Source: SXVE01 sp036388895
Lineage (GTDB): Bacteria > Acidobacteriota > Blastocatellia > Pyrinomonadales > Pyrinomonadaceae
Direction of reading: 5' to 3'
DNA length: 64,000 nt
NCBI GenBank assembly: GCA_036388895.1
Contig: DASVQY010000039.1
Coordinates: 1-64,000 of the forward strand
Shown here: positions 19,283 to 27,832 of the stretch, in pieces
How the letters are laid out: each line of letters opens with the position of its first letter
Position numbering within the stretch: position 1 is the first letter of the stretch
Notes under the pieces: generated by a model
What the model was told of the DNA's origin: nothing
Seen by the model: the letters and a program-made list of their open reading frames with translations, nothing else
The model's database searches: none
Program-made: the position numbers and the translations under genes

Positions 19283-19984
19283 TCAAGCCGCGATTGGTTT
19301 GGAAACCTGTGCTATTTTTTGCCAGGTATTAACCGCCAGACGATGCTCGCCCCAATCGAAACTTGCACCGGCTCCGTTGTTAAAAGGCGTCGACAGTTTG
19401 ACCGCAACGACCGACCCGTAGCCGTTTCTTTGTTTCGGGTCAACCCACCAGCCGGCGCTCGCGTCCCAGATTTTAATTTTATTATCGGGCAGAACAACGG
19501 CGCAGCCCTCGTGATAAATCAAATCGTCGTTCACCCATTCGAGCGGCGTGTTTCCGTCGTGCCAATTGCTTTTCCACTGGCGCGTCGCATTTTTGGAAAA
19601 CTTCTGAACGAGCTGCGCGCGAATGCTTTTCACGCCGCGATTAATAAAAATCTCGTGCGCGAGCGCGGCGAGCGCGCCGCAATCGAGAGTATCTTTGCGT
19701 ATCGCTTCGCACCAGTAAATCGGGAAAGTCGAGCAGCCCCAGCGAAACTTTTCGCGCAGCCAGCGCGGACCGGTCAAAACGTCTTCGCCGTTCAACTCGG
19801 AAAAATCCATCGCCGTCACCCATTCGCGCGAAATCTCGCAGCACATATCGCCGTGGTGCGAAATCAGCGAAGGTTCCCAATATGCCCATTTTGCATAAAC
19901 TTCTTCGGCTCGGCTCGCGCCGGTACCGTTTTCATGCCCGTTGCCGTTTGATTCTGTTGTCTTATTAACCGCGTCCAAAAACAT
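19283..19984 (-). CDS. Transglutaminase-like (papain-fold) protein of unknown function
   Basis: A 233-residue cytoplasmic protein I cannot assign to a named family. Residues 1-25 are a disordered Asn/Gly/Glu-rich tail. The core shows Cys102 in LDCGALAALAHEI, His158 in YHEGCAVV and Asp174 in IWDASAG. The order and spacing match the Cys-His-Asp triad of transglutaminase-like enzymes, which hydrolyse or transfer amide bonds; Trp and further Cys residues surround it. The ATG at 19984 has GGAG 8 nt upstream and overlaps the end of the ATP-grasp/decarboxylase gene by 20 bp, so the two are co-translated. In context it could cleave, transfer or condense an amide product of that enzyme. The triad assignment is inference from spacing. 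Confidence 0.7.
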   Translation of the reverse strand: MFLDAVNKTTESNGNGHENGTGASRAEEVYAKWAYWEPSLISHHGDMCCEISREWVTAMDFSELNGEDVLTGPRWLREKFRWGCSTFPIYWCEAIRKDTLDCGALAALAHEIFINRGVKSIRAQLVQKFSKNATRQWKSNWHDGNTPLEWVNDDLIYHEGCAVVLPDNKIKIWDASAGWWVDPKQRNGYGSVVAVKLSTPFNNGAGASFDWGEHRLAVNTWQKIAQVSKPIAA

Positions 19985-22304
19985 AACTCATACTCCTATC
20001 GTAAGCTCCTGCATCACAAAAAACGAGAACATCTCCAACTTCCGCATCCTCGGGCAATTCGACATTTGTCGCGACGATGTCGTGTTCCATACAAAGTCTT
20101 CCGAGCAATTGCGTTTTGCCTCGATTCAAAGATTTCCAATCACCGCTCTGCCGATCGCGGCTTAAAATCCGGTGCGGATAGAAAAAATACATCGGCAGTT
20201 CGGCAATCGAACCGTCCACGACGACTTCCCTGGTTTCGCCGTAAGCGTTTCTGATTTCCAGAATCTGCATCGCCAGCGCCATCGAAGGCTGGGCGATGGC
20301 TTTTCCGGGCTCCGACAAAATGCGCTTGACGTGCGGCAAATATTCTGGAATCAGAGAAATCGCCTTTCTGAAACGGTCGCCCGAGTCTTTCGCCAAGTCT
20401 TCCGGGAACCAGCCGCCGCCGATGTCCAAAACTTCGATTGTGCGACCGCCGAGCGCTTCGATTGAGCTGCACCATTTGAGCATTGACTCGAACAGATGCC
20501 ACCACTGACCGACGCCGACGTTGCTACTCGCCATATGAAAATGAATGCCGAAGCGACAATCGCGCGGCAACTCTTTAATAGCCTCAATGAGCATTTGAAA
20601 CGCTTCGGGCGTGTCAATCGCAATGCCGAAACGCGAGATAATATTCGGCGTGCGAAGCCGTACGCCGAGGATTTCGGTTTTCAGATTTCCGCTGTTGTAT
20701 TCTTCGACGACTTTGTTCAAATCTTCCAGCGAGTCGCAAAAAATGCTGTAAAGCGAGCCTTCGGGCAGCGCTTCTTTGTGCCACCATTTTCCTGGACCGT
20801 TCAAGATAACCTGATCGGAACGGAAACCGGCATCGAGCGCTTTTTTCACTTCCAGAAGGCTTATCGCTTCGGCTAAAAAACCGGATTCATGCGCCATTTT
20901 CACCAACCGTTCGTCCGGATTGGTTTTCATACTGTAAGCATTTGTCACCTGTATTTTATCGGTGCTCAGTTCAGCGGCGAGTGCCTGCGCTTTTTCAAAC
21001 AAACCGGCGGCTGTTTTTTCTAAAAACAAAAACGAAGGCGTTTCAACTTTTGCTAAATCGAAATGCGTCAAATCATCAACAAATGAAGACGGAACATTTG
21101 CGACTTGATTCTTTTGTAAAGCATTGTGCCCGTTTCCATTATTTCCGTTTCCATTATTAGTGTTTCCGTTACTTCCGTTTGCGCCGTTTCCTTTTTCCGC
21201 CGATTCCTCTTCGTAATTAAAAACGTTCAAATCGTGCAGCCGATTGGCGAATTGCAGCAGACCGGATGGATGTTTGAGCGAATGCCCGACTCTGCCGGCG
21301 AGCGGCTCGGGAAGCGGTGACAAAGGAATTTCGGGGCGAACCGGAACTTCCAGAACGACGCGAGTGAATTCTTCGCTGATTGCCGGACTTTTCTGCGCCG
21401 GAATTCCGCTAGCGGCTTCGACGAGCAGCGCCGACATATTGTGTCCGGCGATGGTCGCGCCGTGAATCCAAGCCGGAAATCGCGGATTGACTTCGAGCAG
21501 CCACAACTGATTTTGCGCGTCGCGCACCATTTCTAATTCAGCGCCGCCCGTCCAGTCCAGTTCTCTTATCACATCGCGCAATGGGTTGACGAATTCTTCT
21601 GGAACTTCGGAAATATCGCCCGCCCACGTTTTGCTCATTTCGGTCAAATCGCGTTTTCGCATTGCGACGCAATGAATCAACTCGCCTCGATAAGCGGATA
21701 AGGTGACGGATTCTTCGTAACCTGAAACGTGCGATTGCAGGTAAAGCCGTTCTGTTGACCACGCGCTCGAGAGAATGTTGCGCATCGTTTCAAACTCAGC
21801 CCAGGTTCTCACGCGCACGGCTTCGTAATAAGGACCTTTGAGCCACACGCGCCAGTTATGCTCACGGCAGAAAGCGTGCAGATCCCAATCTGAGATTTCG
21901 GTCGTCACATAAGTCGGGATTTTCACGGGCAAGCCTTTGTGAGCCGGAATTGCCGGTTTGGAAACTTTTTGCAGTGAAGAAAGCGTCGGAATCAAAAGAT
22001 TCGGATGCCCGTCGGGAAAAACGCTGCCGAGCCACATAATTTCCAGATCAATGCTGGAAATCCAAAGCCCGCCCGCGTCCAGAACTTTTTTGATTTGCTC
22101 GGCGTGGTCGTCCAGGTTGAGTTCTTCCCAGGGTCTTTGAAGCCAAATATCATCTAAATCCTGCCAGTGAACGCCGGAACAGCGATTTGAATATTCGACG
22201 CCGACCAGGGTCGCGTCCGGGTATGCTGTTCTCAAAGAACGCGCGATACCGACGCCCGGTTGCGGATTGGTTCCGCAATAAAGTCCGCTAATATAAATTT
22301 TCAT
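19965..22304 (-). CDS. ATP-grasp ligase fused to fold-type III PLP decarboxylase
   Basis: Bifunctional protein of 779 residues. The N-terminal half (to about 350) is an ATP-grasp carboxylate-amine ligase with a pre-ATP-grasp domain and the metal-binding block LEVNPRFPAWIHG near residue 270. A low-complexity Asn/Gly linker (about 371-392) follows. The C-terminal half (about 410-779) is an alanine-racemase-fold PLP decarboxylase of the ornithine/diaminopimelate type: PLP lysine near 460 in AYSMKTNPD, DIGGGWFPED, SEPGKAIAQP, CMEHD near 737 where family members have a Cys..Asp motif, and CDAGAYDRSMSYVFGRG at the very end. The C-terminus is abrupt compared with free-standing decarboxylases. Ligase and decarboxylase in one chain suggest an amide product made from an amino acid or its decarboxylated amine. 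GGAG is only 2 nt from the ATG, unusually close. Confidence 0.86.
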   Translation of the reverse strand: MKIYISGLYCGTNPQPGVGIARSLRTAYPDATLVGVEYSNRCSGVHWQDLDDIWLQRPWEELNLDDHAEQIKKVLDAGGLWISSIDLEIMWLGSVFPDGHPNLLIPTLSSLQKVSKPAIPAHKGLPVKIPTYVTTEISDWDLHAFCREHNWRVWLKGPYYEAVRVRTWAEFETMRNILSSAWSTERLYLQSHVSGYEESVTLSAYRGELIHCVAMRKRDLTEMSKTWAGDISEVPEEFVNPLRDVIRELDWTGGAELEMVRDAQNQLWLLEVNPRFPAWIHGATIAGHNMSALLVEAASGIPAQKSPAISEEFTRVVLEVPVRPEIPLSPLPEPLAGRVGHSLKHPSGLLQFANRLHDLNVFNYEEESAEKGNGANGSNGNTNNGNGNNGNGHNALQKNQVANVPSSFVDDLTHFDLAKVETPSFLFLEKTAAGLFEKAQALAAELSTDKIQVTNAYSMKTNPDERLVKMAHESGFLAEAISLLEVKKALDAGFRSDQVILNGPGKWWHKEALPEGSLYSIFCDSLEDLNKVVEEYNSGNLKTEILGVRLRTPNIISRFGIAIDTPEAFQMLIEAIKELPRDCRFGIHFHMASSNVGVGQWWHLFESMLKWCSSIEALGGRTIEVLDIGGGWFPEDLAKDSGDRFRKAISLIPEYLPHVKRILSEPGKAIAQPSMALAMQILEIRNAYGETREVVVDGSIAELPMYFFYPHRILSRDRQSGDWKSLNRGKTQLLGRLCMEHDIVATNVELPEDAEVGDVLVFCDAGAYDRSMSYVFGRG

Positions 22305-22364
22305 AACTCCCTTGTTCGTTGTTTTTTAAAATTTCAATTATTTTCTTTTATAAACTCATCAATT

Positions 22365-23141
22365 TCAAACAGATTGTGTTTGATTTTTCAAACTGTTTTC
22401 GATACAAGCCCAATATGAAGGCGTCGAAGCCAGATTAATGCTCGGCTTCGGTATGCTCGCTTTGAACTCGTCGGTAAAATGACCGTCAACGCGTATGCTG
22501 AATGACAAACCATCAATCGGATCGCTTCCGTGATACTGATTAACCGAATCAAACCAGGCGCTGTACGATTCGACATATTTTTTCTCGCCCGTTTTGTGAT
22601 TGAGCATATAAAACGGTTTTTTCAAATTCGTTCGAAACCATATAAAATCGTGACAAAGTTCGGTTTCGATATGATCGCGATGCGCCGTAACGGGTCGAGC
22701 GACCGTATCATACATAATCAGCATTCTGCCCGTCGCCTTGAACGGCAAAGTCCGAATAAAATCCATCAAAAGCGCGAATTCGTTAGCGTTAGGCGTCGGA
22801 TGCCACAATTCCGTTCGGTCGAGATCGAAATAACTGTCGGGCTTTTCCGAATGAGCCAGATAAACCATTCTCGTGCCCGGATGCTGCGGGCTTTCATTTT
22901 GCAGACGATACGGACCGGTATAAAACTGATAATCGTTCTGTGCCGCCATCCGGCGTTTTATTTTTTGCGTTATGTATCCGTCGAGCGAACGGAGACGTTC
23001 AACATCAATAAATTCGTCGAATGATTTGTAAGAAGGATAAGTAATCTGCGGATCAACCGGATAATCGTCTATGTTTTCCTCCTCAACGTCTAACGGCATT
23101 TGTTCTGTAGTTTCTTTAATCTGTTCGTTTGAATGCGTCAT
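22365..23141 (-). CDS. 2OG-Fe(II) oxygenase-like protein, paralogue B
   Basis: A 258-residue protein with a likely 2-oxoglutarate/iron oxygenase site: His154-x-Asp156 in AHRDH, distal His204 in QYHGSD and Arg217 in SIRVDG for the 2OG carboxylate. The arrangement recalls aspartyl/asparaginyl hydroxylase-like jelly rolls. An acidic N-terminal tail (about 1-30) precedes a conserved block, ITYPSYKSFDEFID. It is a tandem paralogue of the gene just upstream (23211-23933), with near-identical stretches such as LMDFIRTLPFKATGRMLI. The start is taken at ATG 23141; a TTG four codons earlier has no better ribosome site. Spacing of 69 bp on one side and 60 bp on the other puts it in the operon. Substrate unknown. 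Confidence 0.75.
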   Translation of the reverse strand: MTHSNEQIKETTEQMPLDVEEENIDDYPVDPQITYPSYKSFDEFIDVERLRSLDGYITQKIKRRMAAQNDYQFYTGPYRLQNESPQHPGTRMVYLAHSEKPDSYFDLDRTELWHPTPNANEFALLMDFIRTLPFKATGRMLIMYDTVARPVTAHRDHIETELCHDFIWFRTNLKKPFYMLNHKTGEKKYVESYSAWFDSVNQYHGSDPIDGLSFSIRVDGHFTDEFKASIPKPSINLASTPSYWACIENSLKNQTQSV

Positions 23142-23210
23142 AAATATTTTCAAAAAAATCTATTTTTTATCTGAGTAAAAGCAATTCACGCTTCGAAAAC
23201 CGTACTAACA

Positions 23211-23933
23211 TCAGTTTGAGAAACTTGCCCAATATGAAGGCGTCGAGGCGGCGTTATATTCAGGCTTCGGTATTTTCGCCTTAAACTCGTCACTGAACGC
23301 GCCGTCAACGCGGACGCTGAACGATAATCCTTCCTTTGCGTCGCTGCCGTGATACTGATTAACTGAATCGAACCAGGCGCTGTGCGATTCAACGTACAAT
23401 TTTTCGCCGGTCTTATGATTCAACATATAAAGTGGCTTGCTCAAATTCGTTCGAAACCAGATGAATTCGTGACAAATCTCCGTATTCAAATGATCACGAT
23501 GAGCAGGAACAGCGGCGCCGGAGTCATCGTAAATTATCAACATTCTGCCGGTCGCCTTGAACGGCAAAGTCCGAATAAAATCCATCAGCAAAGAAAACTC
23601 TTCGGCGGCATCGGTCAAACGCCAAACTTCGGTTCGGTCAAGATCGAGATAATTGTACGGAACGTCCGATTCGGTACGGGAAAGCCATATTTCTCTGACT
23701 CCGGGCTGATAAGGCGAAGATTCGTCGAGGCGATGCAGATTAAGAAAATAATCTTCTTGCTGAGTCTTTATATGATTTTTAATTTTCTCGGTAATATAGC
23801 CGTCGAGCGAGCGTAATTTTTCGAGGTCAATAAATTCATCGAAAGATTTGTAAGAAGGATAAGTAATGCGAGAATCAATCATCGCCAAATCAGGATTGTC
23901 TTTGTAAACAACTTCGTTAGAAACAACCTTCAC
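23211..23933 (-). CDS. 2OG-Fe(II) oxygenase-like protein, paralogue A (first gene of operon)
   Basis: A 240-residue paralogue of the following gene, with the same proposed iron/2OG site: His145, Asp147, His195 and Arg208. The start is GTG at 23933: an AAGGGGAG Shine-Dalgarno sits 9 nt upstream and no ATG fits. The pair differs mainly in the N-terminal 20-30 residues and in the 55-95 region, while the catalytic half is strongly conserved, including at DNA level. This points to a duplication followed by divergence, perhaps giving two successive oxidations or two substrates. It is the promoter-proximal gene of a four-gene minus-strand operon. Confidence 0.75.
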   Translation of the reverse strand: MKVVSNEVVYKDNPDLAMIDSRITYPSYKSFDEFIDLEKLRSLDGYITEKIKNHIKTQQEDYFLNLHRLDESSPYQPGVREIWLSRTESDVPYNYLDLDRTEVWRLTDAAEEFSLLMDFIRTLPFKATGRMLIIYDDSGAAVPAHRDHLNTEICHEFIWFRTNLSKPLYMLNHKTGEKLYVESHSAWFDSVNQYHGSDAKEGLSFSVRVDGAFSDEFKAKIPKPEYNAASTPSYWASFSN

Positions 23934-24244
23934 AATTCAGTTCTCCCCTTTCCGCTCCGTTTACCTACTTTTTACCTGTTTTTCAATCATCAGACGCTGA
24001 ATCTTTTGAACATACGCGAAGTTTGAAATTGAAATTTTCAAAAATCTCGCTCAAAAGATTGCTGTCAGTAATAAATATAATTACTTTTAATATGTCATAG
24101 TGTCTGTATGATAGAAAACATAAAAAATAAAAAAAAGAGTTTAAAATGTTGCCAATAAACAGATTGAAATTATGCGTTATCGGAGCATAACAATTGTTTT
24201 GGTATTTTTCAACCATTATTCCCTTTATTTTCGGCGCATATCCT
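23934..24244. promoter_or_regulatory. Divergent intergenic region of the oxygenase/ATP-grasp cluster
   Basis: This 311-bp, very AT-rich spacer separates the minus-strand four-gene operon from the plus-strand TauD-like gene and must hold both promoters. AT-rich words such as TTTTAATATGTCATAG and TGTATGATAG lie at 24087-24115, but I cannot fix -35/-10 boxes. A 77-codon minus-strand frame (23983-24216) has no domain and no ribosome site and is not called. No precursor-peptide gene is evident. Confidence 0.45.
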
Positions 24245-25186
24245 ATGTTTCAAACAAGTTCAAACGGTGATCGGAAACTGCCTTTAATCGTCGAAACTGA
24301 GAAAAACAATCGCGAAAATCCGCCGCTTTGCGAAAGCCTTTTAAACAGCCGCGAGATTTTCGGCGAAGAGCTTCTGAAATACGGCGCGGTGCTTTTTCGC
24401 GGCTTCGGCGTTGAAACGGTCGCCGAATTTCAATCGTTCGCGCGCCGCTTTGCCGGAACCGAACTGCTCGATTATGCGGGCGGAGTTTCGCCGCGCATTT
24501 CTTTAAACGACGGCGTTTACACTTCGACCGAATATCCGCCAAACCTTACGCTTTCGCTGCACAACGAGTTGTCTTATTCGGACGTTTATCCGAATCGTCT
24601 TTATTTTTTCTGTTTCACTGAACCCGACTCGGGCGGCGAGACGACCGTCGCCGACAGCCGCGACATTTTGAGCAAAATTGATTCCGAAGTAGTTGACGTA
24701 TTCAAAAGAAAAAAAATCCGCTACGACCGCAACCTTTCCGCCGGTAAAGGTTCCGGCTATTCGTGGCAAGACGCGTTTGAAACCGACGATAAAGAAACAG
24801 TTGAAAATCTCTGTCGCAAAATCGGCGCTGAATTCGAGTGGAAAGCCGACGGCGGTTTGCGCTTGAGCCAGATTCGCCCGGCGACGACAATTCATCCGGT
24901 CACCGGCGAAGAAGTCTGGTTCAATCAAGCCGACGGTTTTCATCCTTCAAATCTCGACGCGGAAACTTACGAATTGATGAAGGGAAACTTTCGTCTGAAC
25001 GCCTGTTTCGGCGACGGTTCGCCGTTTGACGCGGCAATGCTCGAACACATCCGCGAAGTTTTGCGAAGCGAAACGATTCCGGTCAAATGGCAACGCGGTG
25101 ACATTTTAGTTTTGGACAATATTTTAGCTGCTCACGGGCGAATGCCGTTTTCCGGCAAGCGAAAAATCGTTCTGGCGATGAGCTAA
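24245..25186 (+). CDS. TauD/TfdA (SyrP-like) family 2OG-Fe(II) dioxygenase
   Basis: Non-haem iron, 2-oxoglutarate-dependent oxygenase, 313 residues from ATG 24245. A TTG at 24194 would add 17 hydrophobic residues atypical for the family, so it was not used; neither start has a strong ribosome site. The facial triad is His106-x-Glu108 in SLHNELSY and His297 in ILAAHGRMPF, with Arg306 in GKRKIVLAM for 2OG. The block FCFTEPDSGGETTVADSRDI is typical of the SyrP/clavaminate-synthase-like branch, which hydroxylates amino acids in natural-product pathways. It is divergent from, and probably co-regulated with, the ATP-grasp/decarboxylase operon, giving three 2OG oxygenases in one locus. Confidence 0.88.
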   Translation: MFQTSSNGDRKLPLIVETEKNNRENPPLCESLLNSREIFGEELLKYGAVLFRGFGVETVAEFQSFARRFAGTELLDYAGGVSPRISLNDGVYTSTEYPPNLTLSLHNELSYSDVYPNRLYFFCFTEPDSGGETTVADSRDILSKIDSEVVDVFKRKKIRYDRNLSAGKGSGYSWQDAFETDDKETVENLCRKIGAEFEWKADGGLRLSQIRPATTIHPVTGEEVWFNQADGFHPSNLDAETYELMKGNFRLNACFGDGSPFDAAMLEHIREVLRSETIPVKWQRGDILVLDNILAAHGRMPFSGKRKIVLAMS

Positions 25187-25340
25187 TTTTACTGAAAGCG
25201 CAGCTGCGCATGTCCTCTTTTCGCTCAACCTCCTTTTGTAATCCTTTTGTAAAAGGAAAATAATTTTCATTTCCGCGCTTTTTTGGTTTACACTTTTACG
25301 AATACGAAATACAAAAATCTCTTTCCGAGGAATCTTCTGA

Positions 25341-27755
25341 ATGTTCAAAAATAAATCCTTTTACGCTTTATCGCGTTTTTCGATATCCGCGTCTGCTCGT
25401 CTGTGCGTTTCAATTCTTCTTTTCGCTTTCTGCATCTACGGTCAAACGAAAATTCCCGCACCGAACGAAGTTTTGGGATTTACACCAGGCGACGACCGAA
25501 AATTGGCGAGTTGGAGCCAAATCGAAGAGTATTTTCTGAAACTCGACAAGGCGAGCGACCGCGTAAAATTTGAGGAAATCGGCAAAACGACGATGGATAG
25601 ACCTTTCGTCTATGCGACGATTTCGACGCCGGAAAACTTGAAAAATCTCGAAAAATACAAACAGATAAATGCTAAATTAGCCGATCCGCGCCTGATAAAA
25701 TCAAACGATAAAACCGCTCAGCAATTAATCAAACAAGGCAAAACGATTGTTTTGATTACCTGCGGAATTCACTCGACCGAAGTCGGCTCGACGCTTTCCT
25801 CGATGCTCATCGCGCACAAATTAGCGACTTCAAACGAACCGGAAATCCAGAAGATTTTAGAAAATACAATCATTCTGCTCGTTCCGTCTTTGAACCCGGA
25901 CGGAGTTGATATTGTCAAAAATTGGTACGACAAAACTCTCGGAACGCCTTACGAGGGAACATCACCGCCCGAGCTTTACCACAAATACGTCGGGCACGAC
26001 AACAACCGCGATTGGTACGCGTTCACGCAGGTCGAAACGCAGCTGACGGTTGATAAAATTCACAACGAATGGCACCCGCAAATCGTTCACGACATTCACC
26101 AGCAAGGCGAATTCGGCGCGCGCCTCTTTTTGCCGCCGTATATGCAGCCGGTCGAGCCAAATGTGCCGAAGGAAATCGTCGAAGGCTACACCGAACTCGG
26201 AAACTACATGGCGAACGATTTGCGCCGAAAAGGATTGCAAGGGATCACGACCAACACGACTTACGACGCGTGGACGCCGGCGCGAGCGTATTCGCATTAT
26301 CACGGCGGCGTGCGTATTTTAAGCGAAACAGCCTCGGCGCGTCTCGCTTCGCCGACAAATGTTAAATTTGAACAATTACGCGGCTCAATCGGCGGTCTCG
26401 ACGCGAAAAAAGAATCGCCGAACTTTTCACCCATCTGGAAAGGCGGCGAATGGCGCTTGCGCGACATCACGAATTATATGACAACGGCTGCATTCAGTTT
26501 AATGCGACATGCTGCCGAAAACAGAGAAAAATGGCTTTCGAGATTTTACGCGATTGGCAAAGAAGCTGTTCGACCACGAAAGGATGGTGAATTGTTTGCT
26601 TATATTTTTACGCCCAAAAGGAGTGAAGGAGATTCTAATTTTTCGGCAATAAGAATTGGTGATTCTAGAAGACAAGAAAAACTCTTGTCAATTTTGAGAA
26701 CTGCAGGAGTTGAAATTGATTACCCGGAAGCTTTTCAATTTGACGGGAAAAAATATTCGGATGGAACAGCAGTTATCAAATTAGCACAGCCATACGGGAA
26801 CTTCGCCAAAACGTTACTTGAAAGTCAAAAATACCCTGATTTAAAGGATGAAAAAGGAAACCCTATCCCGCCTTACGATGTAACAGCACATACACTTTCA
26901 CTTTTAATGAATGTTAATAGTGAACCTGTTTATAAATCTTTTTCTTACAAAATGCCAACCGGTGGATCGGGAAGCGGGAGCGGTTCGGGTTGTGGTGGTT
27001 CAAGCAACACGCGATTCACAATTTATCGTTCAAGCATTCCATCAATGGACGAAGGTTGGACGCGCTGGCTTTTTCAAACTTCAGGTTATCATCAGCTTTG
27101 TGGGGGATATTTTGAGAACATCCTTGACCCAGAAATTCGGCAAGAAATTCGCCGGGACGAGGATAAATTTACAAAAGTTATAATCTTCCCCGACCAATCG
27201 CCGAATCAAATCTTAAACGGCTACGCTAAGGGAACGATGCCCGACGAACTCACGGGCGGCGTCGGCAAAGAAGGCGTGGAAAATTTGCGGAAATTTGTCG
27301 AAGCGGGCGGCACGCTTGTTTTCTTAAACCGCGCTTCGGATTTCGCCATTAAACAATTCAATTTGCCGGTGCGCGACGTAACCGAAGACTTGAGCAATAA
27401 AGATTTTTACATTCCCGGCTCGATTTTGCGCACCGAACTCGACACAACTCATCCAATCGCTAAAGGTATGCCCGAAAAATCAATAGCGTGGTTTGAAGAT
27501 TCGCCCGCATTTGAAATTAAAACCGACCCGCTCGCTTTAACCAACAATTTCAAAATCATTGCTCGTTACCCCGAAAATCCGAAAGACATTTTGCTTTCCG
27601 GCTGGGCTTTAGGCGCGGAAAAACTCGCCGGGAAAGCTGCGCTCGTCGAATTCACGATAGGCAAAGGCAAAATCGTTCTCTTCGGCTTTCGCCCGCAGTA
27701 TCGCGGACAAAGTTTGGCGACTTTTCCGCTTTTGTTTAATGCGATAGGAAATTAA
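25341..27755 (+). CDS. M14 family zinc carboxypeptidase-like peptidase
   Basis: Exported peptidase of 804 residues. A signal peptide covers about 1-32. The M14 catalytic domain (about 50-400) shows the HxxE zinc motif in ITCGIHSTEVG, Arg in HDNNRDWY, the third zinc His in IVHDIHQQG and the catalytic Glu in ILSETAS. The long C-terminal half is typical of large Acidobacteria/Bacteroidetes M14 proteins. GAGGA lies 9 nt before the ATG. Positions about 26560-27185 differ sharply from the flanks: lower GC, AGA/GGA-type codons, and a Gly/Ser-rich stretch GSGSGSGCGGSS near residue 540. The frame stays open, so this looks like a recombined segment inside an intact gene. Confidence 0.9.
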   Translation: MFKNKSFYALSRFSISASARLCVSILLFAFCIYGQTKIPAPNEVLGFTPGDDRKLASWSQIEEYFLKLDKASDRVKFEEIGKTTMDRPFVYATISTPENLKNLEKYKQINAKLADPRLIKSNDKTAQQLIKQGKTIVLITCGIHSTEVGSTLSSMLIAHKLATSNEPEIQKILENTIILLVPSLNPDGVDIVKNWYDKTLGTPYEGTSPPELYHKYVGHDNNRDWYAFTQVETQLTVDKIHNEWHPQIVHDIHQQGEFGARLFLPPYMQPVEPNVPKEIVEGYTELGNYMANDLRRKGLQGITTNTTYDAWTPARAYSHYHGGVRILSETASARLASPTNVKFEQLRGSIGGLDAKKESPNFSPIWKGGEWRLRDITNYMTTAAFSLMRHAAENREKWLSRFYAIGKEAVRPRKDGELFAYIFTPKRSEGDSNFSAIRIGDSRRQEKLLSILRTAGVEIDYPEAFQFDGKKYSDGTAVIKLAQPYGNFAKTLLESQKYPDLKDEKGNPIPPYDVTAHTLSLLMNVNSEPVYKSFSYKMPTGGSGSGSGSGCGGSSNTRFTIYRSSIPSMDEGWTRWLFQTSGYHQLCGGYFENILDPEIRQEIRRDEDKFTKVIIFPDQSPNQILNGYAKGTMPDELTGGVGKEGVENLRKFVEAGGTLVFLNRASDFAIKQFNLPVRDVTEDLSNKDFYIPGSILRTELDTTHPIAKGMPEKSIAWFEDSPAFEIKTDPLALTNNFKIIARYPENPKDILLSGWALGAEKLAGKAALVEFTIGKGKIVLFGFRPQYRGQSLATFPLLFNAIGN

Positions 27756-27832
27756 AAATTCTCGAAATCCGATTTTTGAAACAGTCGAAAATGAAAATTC
27801 GTTATATTATTTGACCGGAAAGGAGAACGGCA

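Noticed and set aside
23983..24216. 77-codon minus-strand frame between the oxygenase genes, considered as a precursor peptide
   Set aside because: It has no leader/core pattern or ribosome site, and its Phe/Ile-rich sequence fits translated AT-rich promoter DNA.
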